From assembly GCA_036505275.1 (NCBI GenBank), contig DASXTS010000197.1, forward strand, positions 1-7,310: a DNA stretch of 7,310 nucleotides. Direction: 5' to 3'. The notes under the pieces were generated by a model. The model saw nothing but the letters and a program-made list of their open reading frames with translations, was not told the origin of the DNA and ran no database searches. The DNA is from DASXTS01 sp036505275 (lineage in GTDB: Bacteria; Actinomycetota; Actinomycetes; Mycobacteriales; Pseudonocardiaceae). This document shows, one piece after another, positions 5,571 through 7,310 of the stretch; the stretch's first letter is position 1; every line of letters starts with the position of its first letter. Position numbers and translations under genes: made by a program.

Positions 5571-6821
5571 TCAGGGTGTCCGCGATGCCCGCGGTGTTCC
5601 CCCATTACTCGCGCTGCTCGCGGTGTTCCCATTACTCGCGGTGCTTCCGGCGGCCAGGTCAGGCAGCGGCCAGGGCAGCACCGGTTCGGCGGCCGCGACC
5701 TCGCGCGCCGTCGCGGCCGGGCGGGCCGACCTCGGCCGACGGCCGAGGCGGAAGATCAGGCCGCGCAGCCGCATGCCGGGCTTCTCGATGAGGTACCACG
5801 AGACCAGGGCCAGCACCAAGGTGATCGGCAACGCCATGCCGAGCAGTGACCACTGCGAGCGCGGCCCGAAGTACATGATCGTCTGCTCGACCGGGAAGCC
5901 CCACAGGTACATGCCATAGCTCGCCGGCGCGATGAGCGCTGGCAGGATCAGGGCCCGCGGCAGCAGCGTGCCGAGGGCGAGTGCGATGTAGGTGACCGTG
6001 ACGCCGCGAGTGACCTCCACCAGCGGCGAACCGAACATGATCACCTCGACGCCGAGGCAGAGCGCGATGCCCGTCCACGTGAAGCGCACCTTGTCGCGGT
6101 AGAGGTAGGCCGCCATGCCGAACAGGAACATCGGCAGGAACAGCAGCAGCGCGTGGGTGGGGATGCCCAGGATCGGCGTGCCGATGCGCACCTGCTTGGT
6201 CATGAAGCGCTGCAGCAGCACCGAGGACCCGATGGCCGCGACGACGGCCAGCGGCCGGAACTTGATCGCCCCGACAACGCCGAGCACCACGACGAGCAGG
6301 TAACCGAGGACCTCGACCGGCAGGCTCCACAGCGAGCCGTTGACCGCCGGCCCGTACACATTGCGGGTGAAGACGCCGGGCAGGTTGTAGGTCACCGGGT
6401 AGAGGATCAGGTTGTGCCACACGTAGTTGCTGGTCAGCGGATGGTGCAGGTACTCATGCCTGGGCAGTGTGGTGACGACGACGCCAAGAACGTAGGTGCA
6501 GACCAGGATGACGGCCGCGAGCGGCGGAAAGATCCGCAGAATCCGCCTGGTCAGGTAGCGCCACCATGAGGGGTCGCGGTCCCAGCTCTGCGTCACGTAG
6601 TACCCGCTGATCGCCATGAACACCGAGACTGCGATGACGCCGAGATTGGTGTGCAGCCGCTCCGGGATGAAGCTCGGACCGGATTTGCTCAGCGGCACCG
6701 AGTGCTCGACGACCACAGCGGCCGCGGCCAGCATGCGGACCGTGGCGAAGCCGTCGGTGTCACGGTGCCACCGGCTCCGGCGCCACCACGGGTCGGCTGC
6801 GGCCGAGCCGGTCGACGCCAT
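5571..6821 (-). CDS. Acyltransferase family 3 membrane protein (OafA-like)
   Basis: Integral-membrane O-acyltransferase of 416 residues with about ten hydrophobic segments. Characterised members move acetyl, succinyl or other acyl groups onto cell-surface sugars and lipids. Diagnostic features: RMLAAAAVVVEHSVPL with candidate catalytic His40, GVSVFMxISGYY-like helix (61-75, actual start GVIAVSVFMA), RRILRIFPPL (92-101), NGSLWSLPVE (161-170), SYGMYLWGFP (301-310) and the closing WYLIEKPGMRLR (342-353). Residues 355-416 are a basic then Ser/Asn/Gly-rich cytoplasmic-looking tail without a recognised domain, part of it encoded by an imperfect DNA repeat. The ATG start at 6821 is well supported by GAGGGG at 6826-6831, 4 nt upstream. 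It follows glfT2 on the same strand after 88 bp. Its acceptor is unknown; a galactan, arabinan or trehalose-type glycolipid is plausible from context only. Confidence 0.9.
   Translation of the reverse strand: MASTGSAAADPWWRRSRWHRDTDGFATVRMLAAAAVVVEHSVPLSKSGPSFIPERLHTNLGVIAVSVFMAISGYYVTQSWDRDPSWWRYLTRRILRIFPPLAAVILVCTYVLGVVVTTLPRHEYLHHPLTSNYVWHNLILYPVTYNLPGVFTRNVYGPAVNGSLWSLPVEVLGYLLVVVLGVVGAIKFRPLAVVAAIGSSVLLQRFMTKQVRIGTPILGIPTHALLLFLPMFLFGMAAYLYRDKVRFTWTGIALCLGVEVIMFGSPLVEVTRGVTVTYIALALGTLLPRALILPALIAPASYGMYLWGFPVEQTIMYFGPRSQWSLLGMALPITLVLALVSWYLIEKPGMRLRGLIFRLGRRPRSARPAATAREVAAAEPVLPWPLPDLAAGSTASNGNTASSASNGGTPRASRTP
5590..5640. repeat. Imperfect tandem repeat in the acyltransferase tail
   Basis: Two adjacent copies of cgcggtgttccc-attactcgcg: 24 nt at 5590-5613, with two extra c's, and 22 nt at 5619-5640, separated by 5 nt. 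On the coding strand both copies give ASNG, but the 2-nt length difference shifts the frame inside the unit, so the following residues differ (NTAS against GTPR). This part of the tail is therefore probably under weak constraint. Confidence 0.7.
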
Positions 6822-6851
6822 GTCACCCCTCAGGCATGCTGATCATCTGAA

Positions 6852-6887
6852 TGCGGCCGCCGGCCCACGGCCCACCCGGCGGCCGCA
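6852..6887. terminator. Strong 12-bp-stem hairpin between glfT2 and the acyltransferase gene
   Basis: tgcggccgccgg (6852-6863) and ccggcggccgca (6876-6887) form a perfect 12-bp stem with a 12-nt loop, 22 bp after the glfT2 stop and about 30 bp before the acyltransferase ATG. No U-run follows in the minus-strand direction. It may terminate or attenuate glfT2 transcription, or protect the 3' end after processing. Little room remains downstream for an independent promoter. Confidence 0.6.
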
Positions 6888-6909
6888 GCTTAGCCGAGCT
6901 GCCGGCCGG

Positions 6910-7310
6910 TCAGTCATCCCCCTGCCGGAACAGCCGCTCCCAGTTCTCCCGGCTGGTCAGCACGGGCTGCGCCGCGAGGTAGCGCCGCCGCACCGCGTGG
7001 CCCTCGCGCACCAGCCGAAGGCACACCGCGGCCCCATGCCGGGCGAGCCGTAGCATCTGCTTGCGGTCCCGCCGGCGCAGCCGCACGCCCTGCTGGGAGG
7101 CGTCGGTGACCACAGCCGAGTCGTAACGCGAGATGTGCCACCACCAGTGGTCCGCCGCCGAGATCGCCACCGGGCCAGGCTCCGCCCTGTCGAGCACCTG
7201 GTCGATCAGTCGCTTGAGCAGCAGCAACCGCTTGCCGCCCGCCGCCCGGCCGCGCCCGGTCACCGCCCGGCGGGTCGTCCCGCTACCGGTCGCCACACCG
7301 CTGGTCACCG
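6910..7310 (-). CDS. glfT2: Galactofuranosyltransferase GlfT2, C-terminal end (gene cut by window edge)
   Basis: The last roughly 133 residues of a protein whose frame stays open to the right edge. I read it as the C-terminal domain of GlfT2, the processive enzyme that builds galactan by alternating beta-1,5 and beta-1,6 Galf additions (637 residues in M. tuberculosis, Rv3808c). From memory, the segment ADHWWWHISRYDSAVVTDAS, then QGVRLRRRDRKQM, RRRYLAAQPVLTS and RENWERLF align in order with the Rv3808c C-terminus (ARWFLLCTVDGATVTTADGC, VVYRQRDRAKMF, IYRDALPTLSS, KQKWETAL). The catalytic GT-A domain is outside the window. A GTG at 7308 is only an internal valine candidate; I do not take it as the start. 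The call rests on a C-terminal domain alone, so it is slightly less certain than glfT1. Confidence 0.85.
   Translation of the reverse strand, partial: VTSGVATGSGTTRRAVTGRGRAAGGKRLLLLKRLIDQVLDRAEPGPVAISAADHWWWHISRYDSAVVTDASQQGVRLRRRDRKQMLRLARHGAAVCLRLVREGHAVRRRYLAAQPVLTSRENWERLFRQGDD

Noticed and set aside
5162..5919. Plus-strand open frames crossing the intergenic region before the dehydrogenase-LGFP gene
   Set aside because: They run into the antisense of two real genes, show no domain or good ribosome-binding site, and have compositional bias typical of shadow frames.
7306..7308. GTG at 7308 as the start of a small separate gene
   Set aside because: The encoded residues match the C-terminal part of GlfT2 and the frame is open to the window edge, so it is the end of a longer gene.

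Overview
The window is very GC-rich, with GTG starts and long antisense open frames, which points to an actinobacterium. Two galactofuranosyltransferases of cell-wall arabinogalactan synthesis (GlfT1 complete or nearly so, GlfT2 as its C-terminal end) and a GtrA protein resembling mycobacterial Rv3789 place it in an arabinogalactan-containing order such as Mycobacteriales or Pseudonocardiales. The spread-out layout and the accessory genes suggest a Pseudonocardiales-type genome more than Mycobacterium, but this is inference. I see no mycolate gene, tRNA, rRNA, mobile element or CRISPR array.

Layout: 1-903 (+) is glfT1, possibly lacking a few N-terminal codons at the window edge. A 147-bp convergent gap (904-1050) holds several strong hairpins and probably terminates both sides. 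Everything after it is on the minus strand. Read in the direction of transcription from the right edge, the order is: the C-terminus of glfT2 (7310-6910); an 88-bp gap with a perfect 12-bp-stem hairpin; an integral-membrane acyltransferase-3 (6821-5571); a 292-bp intergenic region with a perfect 12-bp palindrome and a related second site; a 1000-residue exported protein fusing a PQQ-type sugar dehydrogenase domain, a PKD domain, two undefined beta-type modules and about six LGFP repeats (5278-2276); a small four-helix GtrA membrane protein (2228-1818); and a TylF-type O-methyltransferase (start 1821 or 1803, end 1051) whose possible start overlaps the GtrA stop.

Taken together, the window looks like part of a cell-wall polysaccharide locus. 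GlfT1 starts galactan and GlfT2 extends it on the cytoplasmic side. The GtrA protein probably serves the polyprenyl-phosphate arabinose or galactan machinery. The acyltransferase and methyltransferase are candidates for decorating a wall glycan or its precursor. The large LGFP protein would be exported and held at the wall by its repeats, carrying a sugar-oxidising domain. Its domain combination and its position between galactan genes are the most unusual things here. The accessory roles are inferred from domains and position only.
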